From contig NZ_JAHZSV010000022.1 in the NCBI RefSeq assembly GCF_019457905.1, positions 16,816 to 80,815 of the forward strand: DNA of 64,000 bases, in the 5' to 3' direction. The stretch comes from Flagellimonas abyssi. GTDB lineage: Bacteria > Bacteroidota > Bacteroidia > Flavobacteriales > Flavobacteriaceae. Every line of letters starts with the position of its first letter. Position 1 is the first letter of the stretch. Of the stretch, positions 10,501 through 19,200 are shown one piece after another. The notes beneath the pieces are model-generated. The model had not been told where the DNA came from and did not search any database. It was given only the letters and a program-made list of their open reading frames with translations. The translations under genes and the position numbers were made by a program.

Positions 10501-10587
10501 TCCCGAAACCGTTATATTGTTTTGGGCCAAAACGACGACCTGAAACAATAAAAATGACATTAGCAAAAGTTTGCTTTTAATTTTCAT
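7528..10587 (-). CDS. SusC/RagA-family TonB-dependent outer-membrane transporter
   Basis: A 1019-residue TonB-dependent transporter that imports oligosaccharides across the outer membrane. After a signal peptide (MKIKSKLLLMSFLLFQVVVLAQ) comes a CarboxypepD_reg-like domain ('VSGTVTDEQGQPLPGASVVL'), then the plug with 'DEVVVVGYGTQKKADLTGS', 'GKVAGLQVVSSGAPG' and 'IRVRGIGSY', and the 22-strand barrel ending 'YPIPGVYTLGVNIKI'. It has no STN domain, so signalling by anti-sigma is not expected; this fits control by the LuxR-type regulator encoded upstream. It is the first gene of the glycan operon. Confidence 0.96.
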   Translation of the reverse strand: MKIKSKLLLMSFLLFQVVVLAQNNITVSGTVTDEQGQPLPGASVVLEGTTTGIQTDFDGNYTLDNVPGDGSLVFSYVGFTSQTIPINNRTTINLTMQEDTQSLDEVVVVGYGTQKKADLTGSIATVKSEDIARTPSGAAMQALQGKVAGLQVVSSGAPGTGPTIRVRGIGSYVGGASNPLYVVDGTFFDDIDFLNTEDIESISVLKDASAAAIYGVRAANGVVLIETKSGRPNQKPQITYSGYQGVQVAQNLVKLSNSEQFVNLARESGSAAEAQYIENAIQRYGRSRINPNVPNVNTDWYDLILRHALQQNHSFGVAGGSENITYSVGLNYFEQEGILKMKNDYERFNIRSKLNFDVSDRLSVGVSTLFSNATRFRPEDTAFALAYFAVPVMPVLDPSKTEAYPRPYANAQDLGYRGTQNPFPIMENTQNRNKTRNTLMTIDLSYELVPDKLTFKTAYYHNYETLEVREVRLPYFFGNGDAFRENAELIKRTENFSEQTWDNTLTYNDSFGKHNLTVLAGTAFRDRSFELLEVKGLNFPNGPGIGDESYYLDLADTIDTSVDNDRVRVTGDDGAREYFFSYFGRIAYNFDDRYLLYGTVRADGTSKYQEKWGYFPTIGAGWVISEESFFPETNAINFLKFRGSWGELGNANVASSSGGITSEEVVAAFGDTPYPGQVTSSDFEALKWEVTAETNVGITARMFNNQLSMEADYFRRDTRDAVIPVSRLLVPGTTRQNVGKIRNTGFEVVLNWNKKVSDNFSYNIGANFSTLKNEVLDLKGQENLTSGGDVAQRTVVGGTINPFFGLEVAGVYQTPEEIQNDPAAQTAIANGLTVEPGDFRFVDHNGDMMIDAQDRVDLGSYIPTYTFGFNLGLNYKAWDFSLNVIGQGGNVIANQKRFAIRQTPDPNIDRDFAVNRWTSAGSTNSYPSARGIRNPWSNQFLNSFFVEKGDFVRLQNVTLGYTLPELTGKFSPQIRFYVTAERPLTLFNYNGFTPEVQDGRDNQTYPIPGVYTLGVNIKI

Positions 10588-10756
10588 AATTGTGCAAAAA
10601 TAGAGTTAGATTTTTACTAAATTAATAAAGAGTGTGTCGATGGCAGGCTGATTGGAATACATAATAAATACATCATTTTTAAAATGCTTTGAAAGCCTTG
10701 TTTCACAGCGTTTGCAGTATACTCTCTTTATTTTGATGTAAAAAAAATTAACATAG

Positions 10757-10777
10757 TGATGTAGTCTTGATGTAGTC
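10757..10777 (-). promoter_or_regulatory. Tandem 11-bp repeat upstream of susC, candidate activator site
   Basis: On the plus strand TGATGTAGTC occurs at 10757-10766 and again at 10768-10777, a period of 11 bp (one helical turn). Read towards susC the unit is GACTACATCA. It lies ~170 bp upstream of the susC start and close behind the regulator gene. A related unit is found upstream of the operon at 34115. Role as a binding site of the LuxR-type regulator is inferred. Confidence 0.5.
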
Positions 10778-10794
10778 AAAAAAACTGCGCCAAC

Positions 10795-10832
10795 CACTTT
10801 TAAAACTCTTATATTACAGGTTTTAAAAAGTG
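10795..10832 (-). terminator. AT-rich hairpin at the end of the LuxR-type regulator gene
   Basis: CACTTTTAAAAC at 10795-10806 is matched by GTTTTAAAAAGTG at 10820-10832 (one extra A), a 12-bp stem with a 13-nt loop. It overlaps the stop codon of the regulator gene and lies before the susC promoter region. There is no clear T-run after the stem, so it may be a weak terminator. Confidence 0.4.
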
Positions 10833-13558
10833 ATGAGAAAGTTGGAAAGATTATCCGAACTATCCATATCGAGCTTTTTTCGGAGACGGTATCGATGTAT
10901 TTCCACCCCTCTAACGGTTATCCCCATCAACGGTGCGATTTCCTTTGTAGAAAGATTCATTTTTAGGTAAGCACATAGCTTTAGATCTTTTGGGGTCAAA
11001 GACGGGTAGGATTTCAACAATCGCTCAAAGAAATCTTGGTGCAATTCCTTGAAATTTACTTCAAAACGTCTCCAATCCTCGGTATCTTCTATGGAACTGT
11101 TCAGCTTTTTTATAAATGTTCGGTATCGCTGTGAATTGGAGAACTTATCCTTGTTCATGATCAGCATATTCTTCAACTCCAAGATCATTTCGTTTTTTCG
11201 GGCAATGTTCAAGGTTGTACTGGCCAGTTCGTTCTGTTTTTGTTTTACCTCCTTGGCCAATTCCTCCTTCTCCATCTTGTCCATGCGCTCTTGCTGTTCG
11301 TGATGTAATCGCTCCTCCAGTTCCCTATGTTTTCTTTCCAATTTCTTCCGGTTGTACCTTCTTACCAAGTAAATGGCCAAAAATCCTAAAGCAGCATAGA
11401 AGAACAGACTCCACCAAGAAAAGTACCACGGTGGTGATATGGTAAAATTAAGCTGTTTAAGTTCAGAAGTGGTGGTGTCCATGCCCGCCGTGGCAATCTT
11501 GAAGGTGTATTCCCCATAGGGCAGGTTTTGAAAATTGATGGCACCGCCTTCCACATATTGGGAGTATTCTTTGGGCCCTTCCAATTTGTAATAGTAATGT
11601 GGGTATATGTACTCGGGCGAAGCCACTTCGATGGTTATGGACTGTGCGTATCGAAATGGCACTTCAATATTATCATCCATTACGGAATGCTTGCTTTCTT
11701 GATCTTTAAAAACGATAAAGCTTGGGGTCGGAAGCTTTTCTTGTTTAGAAATTTCCTTTACATTGATCTTGGCAAATCCATCTATAAGGGTGATGTAAGA
11801 GGTGCTATCGTTTACCTTGACCAAGTTTTGAGAGTCCGGTGCCAAACGTTCCCGTAATGGCAGATCGGTAAGCATTAAACTGTCTCCCTTCAGGTCGGTA
11901 TATATAATGGCCTTTTGTTCATCATCATCCACGAACCAAAAATATTCTTCATCAAAAAACAACAACTCCTTGTTCTTATAATGCTTGAATTCCTCAAACC
12001 TTTCAATTTTATCACCAATAGGATTGTAGGTAAACCAATTGCCCTCGCTATTGAGCACAATATGATTTTTGATGTTGTACAACTTTGCATTGTACTCGCT
12101 GGGCGCATCTTTTTGCTTGAATTTTTGGACTTTGTCAATCTTGTTGTACTCAGCCCCTTTAAAATGAATTCTTGAAAAACCCTTGTACGGATGTGCCGTC
12201 CAGAGAATATTGGGTGTTTCAAAACACAACTGTTTCACGGGCTCATCTACACCTTCAATCTTGACTACGCTCCACGTTCCATCTTCAAGTTTGGTGAATT
12301 TGGCAAGTCCATTGTATGTACCTTGAACATAGGTAGATTTCTTGTCCGGCACTTTAATCATCTGATAACCACCGGCAACCTCACTGATGAGCTCAAAACT
12401 GTTTTTGGACACTTTAAAGGTTCCCCGGGTATGCCCACAGAGCAAATCCCCCTCGATCACTTCCAAATCCCATACATGACCCTGTGAGCCGTTCACGAAC
12501 TTAAGCTGGCTGCCATCAAAATAAAAAACTCCTGTGTTGCTTCCCAGAAATAATGTACCATTATACCAAGCAATATCGTAGACCATTCCCAGCGAACCGG
12601 TATAATCCGTAAAGTATGTTATGGGATTGTTCAGCTTCGCCCTCGCCATTCCATTGTCCAGTCCCAGCCAGAGTAGATCCTTATACAATAATGAGGAAAG
12701 CACTGTATTGTTCTGAAGCCCGGATTCCCGATTTAAAACATTGTACTTACCCGATTCGGAATTATACAGGTACATTCCATTTTTAATGGTTCCAAAGCCC
12801 AAGAGGTTTTCTCCCAAAAGGGTTATTTTGTTTAATTGGTGTTCCTTGAGGTCATCGTTGATAGATGCCTGCCATGGAGTCAACTGTTTCCCATCATATA
12901 AAAAACACCCACTTAGTTTGGTGCCTATCAGTAAATTTCCTCCAAAAATAGCTATGTCATTAATGGTTTTCCCTGTCAATATATCATGGCCCGGTAAAGG
13001 GAGATAGGTATCTCCTTGGATTTCAAAAAGTCCAACAAATCCTCCAGCGACTATCAATTTACCGTTGAACTCGATAAGGTCCGAGACCACAAAGGGCGGG
13101 TCTATAACCGTAATCTTATCATCTGCATAACAATAAATGGCCGAAAAGGAACGGAACATGACCTTACCGTCCGATGATTGAAAAATTTCCCAGAATTCTT
13201 CATTTGTAAACGTATGATTTTTGATAAGGTGAGTCAATGAGGTATAGGCCAGTTCACCAAACTCGTTTTTGGTCCAATAACCAAATTCTTCATAAGATCC
13301 GGTATAAACCTTATCGCCAATGCTTTTCACAGACCTTATGATCGTATTGTTGGGTAGTTTGTTCAACGTCCATTGTTCACCATTATAATGCAACAGACCT
13401 TTGTTGTTCGCCACAAACAACTCTCCATTTTCATTGATAGAAACATCCCAGTTTTTGGTGCCTCCCTTATAATCCAACAATTGATAATTTTGGATGGGCG
13501 GTAACAACTGTTGCCCGTTGACCGATAAACAGACAACTAAAAACAAAATGGATTTCAT
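10823..13558 (-). CDS. Membrane-tethered beta-propeller/Y_Y_Y regulator with C-terminal LuxR-type HTH
   Basis: A 911-residue one-protein sensor and transcription factor. A signal peptide (MKSILFLVVCLSVNGQQ) leads to a periplasmic two-component-regulator-type propeller with repeated 'W.....LF' blades, a Y_Y_Y domain ('PEYIYPHYYYKLEGP'), one membrane span (~715-737, 'WWSLFFYAALGFLAIYLV'), a basic coiled coil and a LuxR-type HTH ('LTPKDLKLCAYLKMNLSTKE' and 'RYRLRKKL'). No histidine kinase or receiver domain is present, unlike hybrid two-component systems. It is encoded just upstream of susC in the same direction and is the obvious regulator of the glycan locus. The start at 13558 opens the signal peptide; an in-frame ATG lies 39 bp upstream. 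Confidence 0.88.
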   Translation of the reverse strand: MKSILFLVVCLSVNGQQLLPPIQNYQLLDYKGGTKNWDVSINENGELFVANNKGLLHYNGEQWTLNKLPNNTIIRSVKSIGDKVYTGSYEEFGYWTKNEFGELAYTSLTHLIKNHTFTNEEFWEIFQSSDGKVMFRSFSAIYCYADDKITVIDPPFVVSDLIEFNGKLIVAGGFVGLFEIQGDTYLPLPGHDILTGKTINDIAIFGGNLLIGTKLSGCFLYDGKQLTPWQASINDDLKEHQLNKITLLGENLLGFGTIKNGMYLYNSESGKYNVLNRESGLQNNTVLSSLLYKDLLWLGLDNGMARAKLNNPITYFTDYTGSLGMVYDIAWYNGTLFLGSNTGVFYFDGSQLKFVNGSQGHVWDLEVIEGDLLCGHTRGTFKVSKNSFELISEVAGGYQMIKVPDKKSTYVQGTYNGLAKFTKLEDGTWSVVKIEGVDEPVKQLCFETPNILWTAHPYKGFSRIHFKGAEYNKIDKVQKFKQKDAPSEYNAKLYNIKNHIVLNSEGNWFTYNPIGDKIERFEEFKHYKNKELLFFDEEYFWFVDDDEQKAIIYTDLKGDSLMLTDLPLRERLAPDSQNLVKVNDSTSYITLIDGFAKINVKEISKQEKLPTPSFIVFKDQESKHSVMDDNIEVPFRYAQSITIEVASPEYIYPHYYYKLEGPKEYSQYVEGGAINFQNLPYGEYTFKIATAGMDTTTSELKQLNFTISPPWYFSWWSLFFYAALGFLAIYLVRRYNRKKLERKHRELEERLHHEQQERMDKMEKEELAKEVKQKQNELASTTLNIARKNEMILELKNMLIMNKDKFSNSQRYRTFIKKLNSSIEDTEDWRRFEVNFKELHQDFFERLLKSYPSLTPKDLKLCAYLKMNLSTKEIAPLMGITVRGVEIHRYRLRKKLDMDSSDNLSNFLITF

Positions 13559-13670
13559 CCTAAGTAACACTGGCATTCTCGTTGATTTATCGGTCAAAGA
13601 TCTTTCTAAACCATGAATTTACAAAACTGCCTTTGGAAATAGAGCGTTACCTTATGCACATGCATGAAAA

Positions 13671-14279
13671 TTATAATTCGATTGTCCTAAATGTCAAATT
13701 GATTCTGGGAGTACGCACTTTCTTTGTTGGCGGTAAACGGTGTAGCCAATGTGTTTGTGTCTCACCCTTCATTACCAATAAGCTACCATGACCCAGCCAT
13801 AATTCCACCTTTTCTTTGGTGCTTTTATGTTTGAAGACAAATTTACGTTCCACTCCAAAACTCAACGAGGCTATGGCTCCCTCTTGTTTTAATTCCTTTT
13901 CATTGTCGGAATGCCAGCCCATACCTTCTTCACCCGAATGGTACACATTGAGCAAACATGAATTATAGGTTTCCATGGAAAGGCTCTCCGTCAATTTTTT
14001 AAGTTCCATTAACTCGGGAGTCCAAAACAATGCCCTCTTTGTGCTGTTGGAATAAGTGTACTCAAAAGGTTTATCACCAAACCAAGCCACTTTTCTCTTG
14101 GTTACTATGCGCTTGCCGAACATATGTACCACATCGTGTTCCCAAGGAATGGTATTGAGCAGTTGTTCGAAGTAAAAATCAGCTTTTTCCAGTGCTACAA
14201 TAGGTCCGAAATAATTCACGGTGCCGTCCTTGGGCAGTATATTCTGATTCGGGTCTATCTGATTCCTGAATAAATCCAT
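13671..14279 (-). CDS. AlkB-like 2-oxoglutarate/Fe(II) dioxygenase
   Basis: A 202-residue protein of the AlkB family that oxidatively removes alkyl groups from DNA or RNA bases. The iron ligands are visible as H123-x-D125 ('GWHSDNEKEL') and a distal His in 'THWLHRLPP' (~177/180), followed by the 2-oxoglutarate-binding 'PRINLTFR' (R192, R198). 'NVYHSGEEGMGWHSDNE' is typical of the ALKBH2/3-like bacterial subgroup. It lies 18 bp downstream of the WYL regulator and may be co-transcribed with it, which would link it to DNA-damage control. Confidence 0.93.
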   Translation of the reverse strand: MDLFRNQIDPNQNILPKDGTVNYFGPIVALEKADFYFEQLLNTIPWEHDVVHMFGKRIVTKRKVAWFGDKPFEYTYSNSTKRALFWTPELMELKKLTESLSMETYNSCLLNVYHSGEEGMGWHSDNEKELKQEGAIASLSFGVERKFVFKHKSTKEKVELWLGHGSLLVMKGETQTHWLHRLPPTKKVRTPRINLTFRTIEL

Positions 14280-14297
14280 CTTCTGTCCTTTGCATTT

Positions 14298-15254
14298 TTA
14301 ACGGGAAAGCCTTTTTTGACTTTTCTCCAATATTTCGGCAACCCGCTCCCTTAGCACTTCCGGCTCAATAATTTTGGCATAGTCACCAAACATAAGGTAC
14401 CAGCGGGAAAAACCATTTTTCCAATCGGTCGTCATAAAAGTCATTTCAACTTGGTCTCCCTTTTCTTCGCTGGCAACCAAGCCATAATGCTTGGTTTGAC
14501 CTCTTATATACTTGGCCACGGACTTCTCCACCAATATTTTTACCTTGGTTTTGGAAACTTCCTCTTTTTTTTTCCTGTGCTCATCAATGGTGCCGTGTTC
14601 CAATAAGAAATCAAGCGAAGTCCTTGCTATTTTATGGATTCTATCCGTTCTAAAATGGCGATAATCGGTCCTCAGATGACAATAACCCAAAATGTACCAA
14701 AATCCATTTTCGTTAAAAAGTCCAACAGGCTCTATGTGTCTCTCTAAGGGTGCCTCTTCCCGTAACGATTCATATCTCAAAAACACTTGTTTCCGCTCTG
14801 CAATGCTTTCGAACAAAATTTCAAGGGCATTGGGCACCTTATCATTGAACAAAACTTGCCCTGGCACTATGGAAACTTGGGATTCCAATGCTTCCACCCA
14901 ATCCTTTTCCTTGCCCCGAAGAACCGATTTCAACTTGAACATTGCAGATTCGTAGTAAGCACCAAGGGACTTATCCGTAAATTGTTGCATCAATTTTTCC
15001 GCTGCCACAAAGCTCCCCGCCTCTTCGCGTGTAAACATGACCGGGGGCAATCGATACCCCTCCATAATGGAATATCCAACACCTGCCTCGCTAATAATGG
15101 GGACTCCAGAGGCTTCCAAAGTTCTCACGTCCCGGTAAATGGTACGCAAGCTTACCTCAAAGCGGTCCGCAAGTTCCTGTGCCTTTACAATCCGTTTGGT
15201 CTGCAACTGTATTAAAATAGCAACTATCCTATCAAAACGTTTTACGGTGTCCAT
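14298..15254 (-). CDS. YafY-type HTH/WYL-domain transcriptional regulator
   Basis: A 318-residue regulator with an N-terminal winged HTH ('MDTVKRFDRIVAILIQLQTK', 'ELADRFEVSLRTIYRDVRTL') and a C-terminal WYL ligand-binding domain ('ERKQVFLRYESLREE', 'IEPVGLFNENGFWYILGYCH') with a WCX extension. WYL regulators often respond to nucleic acid or nucleotide ligands and control DNA-damage genes. I start at MDTVKRF (15254); the longer frame adds 24 residues with no domain match, and MGMDT at 15260 is an alternative. It is divergent from dinB with a 238-bp gap that holds two identical-type palindromes, its likely operators. Confidence 0.9.
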   Translation of the reverse strand: MDTVKRFDRIVAILIQLQTKRIVKAQELADRFEVSLRTIYRDVRTLEASGVPIISEAGVGYSIMEGYRLPPVMFTREEAGSFVAAEKLMQQFTDKSLGAYYESAMFKLKSVLRGKEKDWVEALESQVSIVPGQVLFNDKVPNALEILFESIAERKQVFLRYESLREEAPLERHIEPVGLFNENGFWYILGYCHLRTDYRHFRTDRIHKIARTSLDFLLEHGTIDEHRKKKEEVSKTKVKILVEKSVAKYIRGQTKHYGLVASEEKGDQVEMTFMTTDWKNGFSRWYLMFGDYAKIIEPEVLRERVAEILEKSQKRLSR

Positions 15255-15374
15255 TCCCATAATTGCGTGAGCTATCTCCCAAAGATAGGATTTCAATCCG
15301 TGGATGGAAGATGTTTTCCTGCTCATATTATATCATTTATACGCATTGTCTCCATCAAAATTATTTGGAACATA

Positions 15375-15390
15375 TGACAGCAGCTTGTCA
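15375..15390. promoter_or_regulatory. Palindrome TGACA-N6-TGTCA, copy 1 (WYL regulator operator candidate)
   Basis: TGACA at 15375-15379 and TGTCA at 15386-15390 are separated by GCAGCT. It is one of two such sites between the divergent WYL regulator and dinB genes; the centres lie 48 bp apart. Confidence 0.6.
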
Positions 15391-15422
15391 ACAGTATTTT
15401 TTTTGAATTCAATTTTTACTAC

Positions 15423-15438
15423 TGACACGGGGCTGTCA
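15423..15438. promoter_or_regulatory. Palindrome TGACA-N6-TGTCA, copy 2 (WYL regulator operator candidate)
   Basis: TGACA at 15423-15427 and TGTCA at 15434-15438 are separated by CGGGGC. It lies 54 bp before the dinB start, where a bound repressor would block transcription. Confidence 0.6.
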
Positions 15439-15492
15439 CACACCCCTCCTAATTTTGTTTTCAGAAACAATAAACCTTTAAATCACAATCAA

Positions 15493-15990
15493 ATGGAAAA
15501 CACCATTAATGAACAGACAACGACCCAAGTAATGACACCTGAACAGTTTTTGGAACAATACCAAGGACACAGAAGACTTACCCGAAGGGTTATCGAGGCC
15601 TTTCCTGAAAAAGAGTTTTTTAATTACAGTATTGGAGGGATGCGTCCTTTTGCTGAAATGACCAAAGAACTTTTTGCCATTGCAGTTCCAGGACTTACTG
15701 AAATCGTATCAGGAAAAACCGTTGAATTTGACGAACATCGTGACTACGGTAGCACCAAGGCCGATTTTTTAAAAAAATGGGACCAGGATACCGAAGAAAT
15801 CAATAAACTTTGGAGCCAAATTAGCCTCGAGAGATTTCAAGAGGAGATAAAACTTTTTGGGCAGTATGAGGGTACCGTCTTATCCAGTATACAGTATTTT
15901 GTGGATAACGAGATTCACCACCGTGCCCAAGGTTATGTTTACCTGCGTGCCCTTGATATTGAACCTCCATTTTTTTACGACCGAAGCTAA
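15493..15990 (+). CDS. DinB-family protein
   Basis: A 165-residue four-helix-bundle DinB-superfamily protein. The start MENTINEQTTTQ at 15493 is chosen; the frame is open 189 bp further upstream, but that part covers the operator region and lacks protein-like sequence. The C-terminal helix 'VDNEIHHRAQGYVYLRAL' carries the usual metal-ligand His pair; the N-terminal metal His, normally in a 'H..HHR' turn, is not obvious ('IGGMRPFAEMTKEL'), so metal binding may be altered. DinB proteins are thiol-transferase-like, and several are stress-induced. It is divergent from the WYL regulator and followed after 3 bp by a small gene. Confidence 0.85.
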   Translation: MENTINEQTTTQVMTPEQFLEQYQGHRRLTRRVIEAFPEKEFFNYSIGGMRPFAEMTKELFAIAVPGLTEIVSGKTVEFDEHRDYGSTKADFLKKWDQDTEEINKLWSQISLERFQEEIKLFGQYEGTVLSSIQYFVDNEIHHRAQGYVYLRALDIEPPFFYDRS

Positions 15991-15993
15991 GTT

Positions 15994-16212
15994 ATGATGA
16001 CCGTCCATGTTTTTAAGACATCCGTAAAACGAAAAGGAGAAGTGAAACAGCTTCGTCCTTGGCTGAACAGGCTGGTCGATACTAATGGTTGCTGGAATTT
16101 TGACCTCGAAGATTGTGACAACATACTCAGGGTCGAAACCAAGAACCTGAAGGCTACAATAATTTCCACGCTCTTACAGAACAATGGTTTTCATTGTGAA
16201 GAATTGCACTGA
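15994..16212 (+). CDS. Small protein with FDLEDCDNILRV motif
   Basis: A 72-residue protein of unknown function, 3 bp after dinB and surely co-transcribed. It contains 'NFDLEDCDNILRV', which also occurs exactly in the 81-residue protein at 28639-28884. The pattern 'VHVFKTSV' - helix - 'FDLEDCDNILRV' - helix - 'GFHCEEL' suggests a beta-alpha-beta-beta-alpha-beta (ferredoxin/HMA-like) fold without the CxxC metal motif. Two adjacent ATGs (15994, 15997) could start it. Function unknown; the shared motif and linkage argue for a role tied to DinB. Confidence 0.75.
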   Translation: MMTVHVFKTSVKRKGEVKQLRPWLNRLVDTNGCWNFDLEDCDNILRVETKNLKATIISTLLQNNGFHCEELH

Positions 16213-16223
16213 GCAGTAAAACA

Positions 16224-16251
16224 AAAAGCCCCTTTTTAAAAAGGGGCTTTT
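16224..16251. terminator. Bidirectional terminator hairpin
   Basis: A perfect 14-bp stem: AAAAGCCCCTTTTT at 16224-16237 and its reverse complement at 16238-16251. It stands between the convergent small gene (stop 16212) and propeller gene (stop 16255), with T-runs on both strands. Confidence 0.85.
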
Positions 16252-16254
16252 AAA

Positions 16255-19200
16255 TTATAGATTAACTTTTCCCTTAAGTTCGTTGAATTGGGCCAGCAAT
16301 TCTTGATAACGGTCTTTTTCCTCTTGTCCAGGTTCTTTGTCCGCACTACTTAAAATATAATATAGATACGAAATTTGAGCTACCATAACCACTTCGGGAT
16401 AGGCTCCTTCATCGTTTTTTAGCTCCTTTAAAACATCTTTATAGGGCTGAAGCTGGGCTTCGCTCGCATTTGACTTTTCCAACTCCTTAATCTTCTTTTC
16501 GACCTTATCCTGAAATTTTCGAGTTTCCGACAACAAATCAATTACCTTAAACTGAAGTTCCTGTTGCTCCTTCATGTTGGCCAAAGAAATTCCGTCTTCT
16601 TCAAGCTTCGGGTCCATGAGCACTTCAAAACTTTTCTCGAGTGATTGCTCCCCTACGGTGAGTTTCGCGGTATACGTGCCGGGCAATACCATAGGACCAT
16701 TTCCAAATCTCCTTCTTTTATTTTGGTCCCATGCTCCTTTTTGTTGCATGTTCCACTCAAAACGATTGAGTCCCTTTTTAGCTTCCAATTTCTCGTTCAT
16801 ATAAACAAAAGTCATGCTAAGGCTCATGTCCTCGACCAGCTCCGTAGCGGCCTTCAATTTTGTGGAATCGCTTACAATAGTCGAAACTTCTTTTCCTTGA
16901 GCATCCAAAATCTGTAGACTGATTCCTTCCTCTATATCCGATGGTAGGTAGTAATCAATAATTACGCTGGTAGATGGGTATTGTGGAAAGTCTCCACCGC
17001 CCCACGGAGTCTGGTACCTGTATGTATCATCAGGTTTAAACAAAACCGGAGTCTCTCCCAATTGTGTAATGTTTTCATCGGTTAAGGTGGTAACTTTATC
17101 CAGAATCCAAAAGCCACGTCCCATAGTACTTAAAATCAAATCTCCACGGAACAAAATGATATCGGTAATCGGTGTCACGGGCAGATTTTGTTGGAATTTT
17201 TTCCATGACCCGCCATCATCAAAAGAAACAAACATTCCGTACTCGGTACCGGCATACAAAAGCCCCTTGCGTAAGGGGTCCTCTCGCAATACCCTTGCCG
17301 TATGGTCGGATGGTATCCCGTTGGATTCGGTACTGATCAGCTCCCAGCTTTCGCCATAATTATCGGTTTTGTAGAAGTAAGGCGTGGTATCTCCCAATAA
17401 ATGGCGATCTACAGCGATGTAGGCAGTTGCCGGGTCAAACTGTGATGGTTCCACGGACTCTACCCTACCGCCCTTTGGTAATTTTTTAGGTGTAACGTTC
17501 TTCCAAGTGGAACCACCATCTTTCGTGACCGAAATGACACCATCGTTGGACCCTGTCCATATCACACCTTTGCTTATCTTGGATTCCCTGATGGAATATA
17601 GCGTACTGTAATATTCTTCACCGGTAATGTCCCTTGTTATGGGGTTACCAGAAATCACTTGTTTATCAGGGTCGTTCTCCGTTAGGTCTGGAGATATGAT
17701 TTCCCAGTTTTTACCTCCATCATTTGTTTTATGTAGAAATTGGGAGCCCATGTACACCACTTCAGGGTCGAATGGGGAAACATGGATAGGCGCCACACGT
17801 TGGAACCTATACTTTAAATCTTTAGGGTTATGCCCGTAAATGTTGGATGCCCCGATGGAATATTCACGGCTTTGCCCTGTTTTTTTACTGTACACGCTAA
17901 AGCGTCCCTTACAGTTGTTGTAAACGATATAATGATTGCCCGGCATTGGGATTACTGGCCCGGTTTCACATCCTCCAACATCCATCATTATACTTCCATT
18001 GGCAGGGGAAGTTGCTGTGGGCGCCATACTTGGGATGGCTATCGTTGTGTTATCCTGCTGTGCGCCATACACCCAGTAAGGGTATTGATCATCCACCGCT
18101 ACTTGATAAATCTCGGCCGTAGGCTGGTTGTATTGGGTAGACCATGTTTTTCCTCCGTTGTGGGATATATTTGCCCCACCATCGTTACATTGAACCAACA
18201 GGTCTGGGTTATCCGGATTGAGCCAAATATCATGGTTGTCTCCATGGGGAACACTCATACGCCTCCAAGATTTACCGCCATCGGTGGATTTTATCAAAGG
18301 ATTGGCATTGGAATACACAATATCTGGATTGGTAGGGTCCAGCTCAATATTGGTGTAATAAAAAGGTCGGTTGACCAGTCTTTCATCATCCGAAACATGT
18401 TCAAAGGATTTACCTTGGTCTACGGATTTGTACAATCCCGTATCTTCATTCGGTGCTTCAACAACCGCATAAAGTATTCTGGAGTCCGATGGAGAAACGG
18501 CTAAATCAATCTTTCCAATCAATCCCGTTGGAAGTCCTTCCTCCAATTTCTCCCAATTTTTTCCGCCATTAACGGATTTATAAATTCCACCTTCACTGTT
18601 CTCCCCACCTGAATCAATGGTCCAAGGGGTACGTCTTGCTTTCCAGGCAGCGGCATAGACGACATTCGGGTTTCCGGGAAGCAGTTCCAAATCGGCAAAA
18701 CCTGTCTCTTCTGAAACGAACAAAACCTTTTCCCAAGTTTCGCCGCCATCCGTAGTTTTAAATATTCCTCTTTCTTTATTTGATTTGAATGCGTTTCCAA
18801 TGGCGGCTACCCACACAATATTGCTATTGGTCGGGTCTATTTCCACGGCACCAATTTGGCCCGCATTTTCCAGCCCGATGTGTTCCCACGTTTTTCCGGC
18901 ATCAATGGATTTGTACATTCCCTTTCCTTCAATGATGTTGCTACGGATACCATCGGATCCTGTACCCACATAAATAATATTGGGGTCGTTGGCGGCCACT
19001 TCAATAGCTCCAATAGAAGGCGTTTTGAAAAATCCATCGGAAATATTGTGCCAACTGGTTCCGTAGTCCTCGGTTTTCCAGACACCGGCACCGGTAGCTC
19101 CAAAATAAAAAGTACCCGGCAACATGGCTGTTCCGGTAACTGTGGTTACCCTACCTCCCCTAGCGGGACCTATGGTACGGTATTCCAAGGCTTCAAAATC

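Noticed and set aside
14787..15215. 142-codon plus-strand open frame opposite the WYL regulator
   Set aside because: Antisense to a clear HTH/WYL coding sequence, with no protein-like motif.
15304..15492. N-terminal extension of the DinB frame
   Set aside because: It covers the two palindromic operators and is not conserved-looking; the family starts at 15493.
17830..18504. 224-codon plus-strand open frame within the Asp-box propeller gene
   Set aside because: It is a long antisense shadow caused by biased codon use in the repeats; the minus-strand gene is certain.
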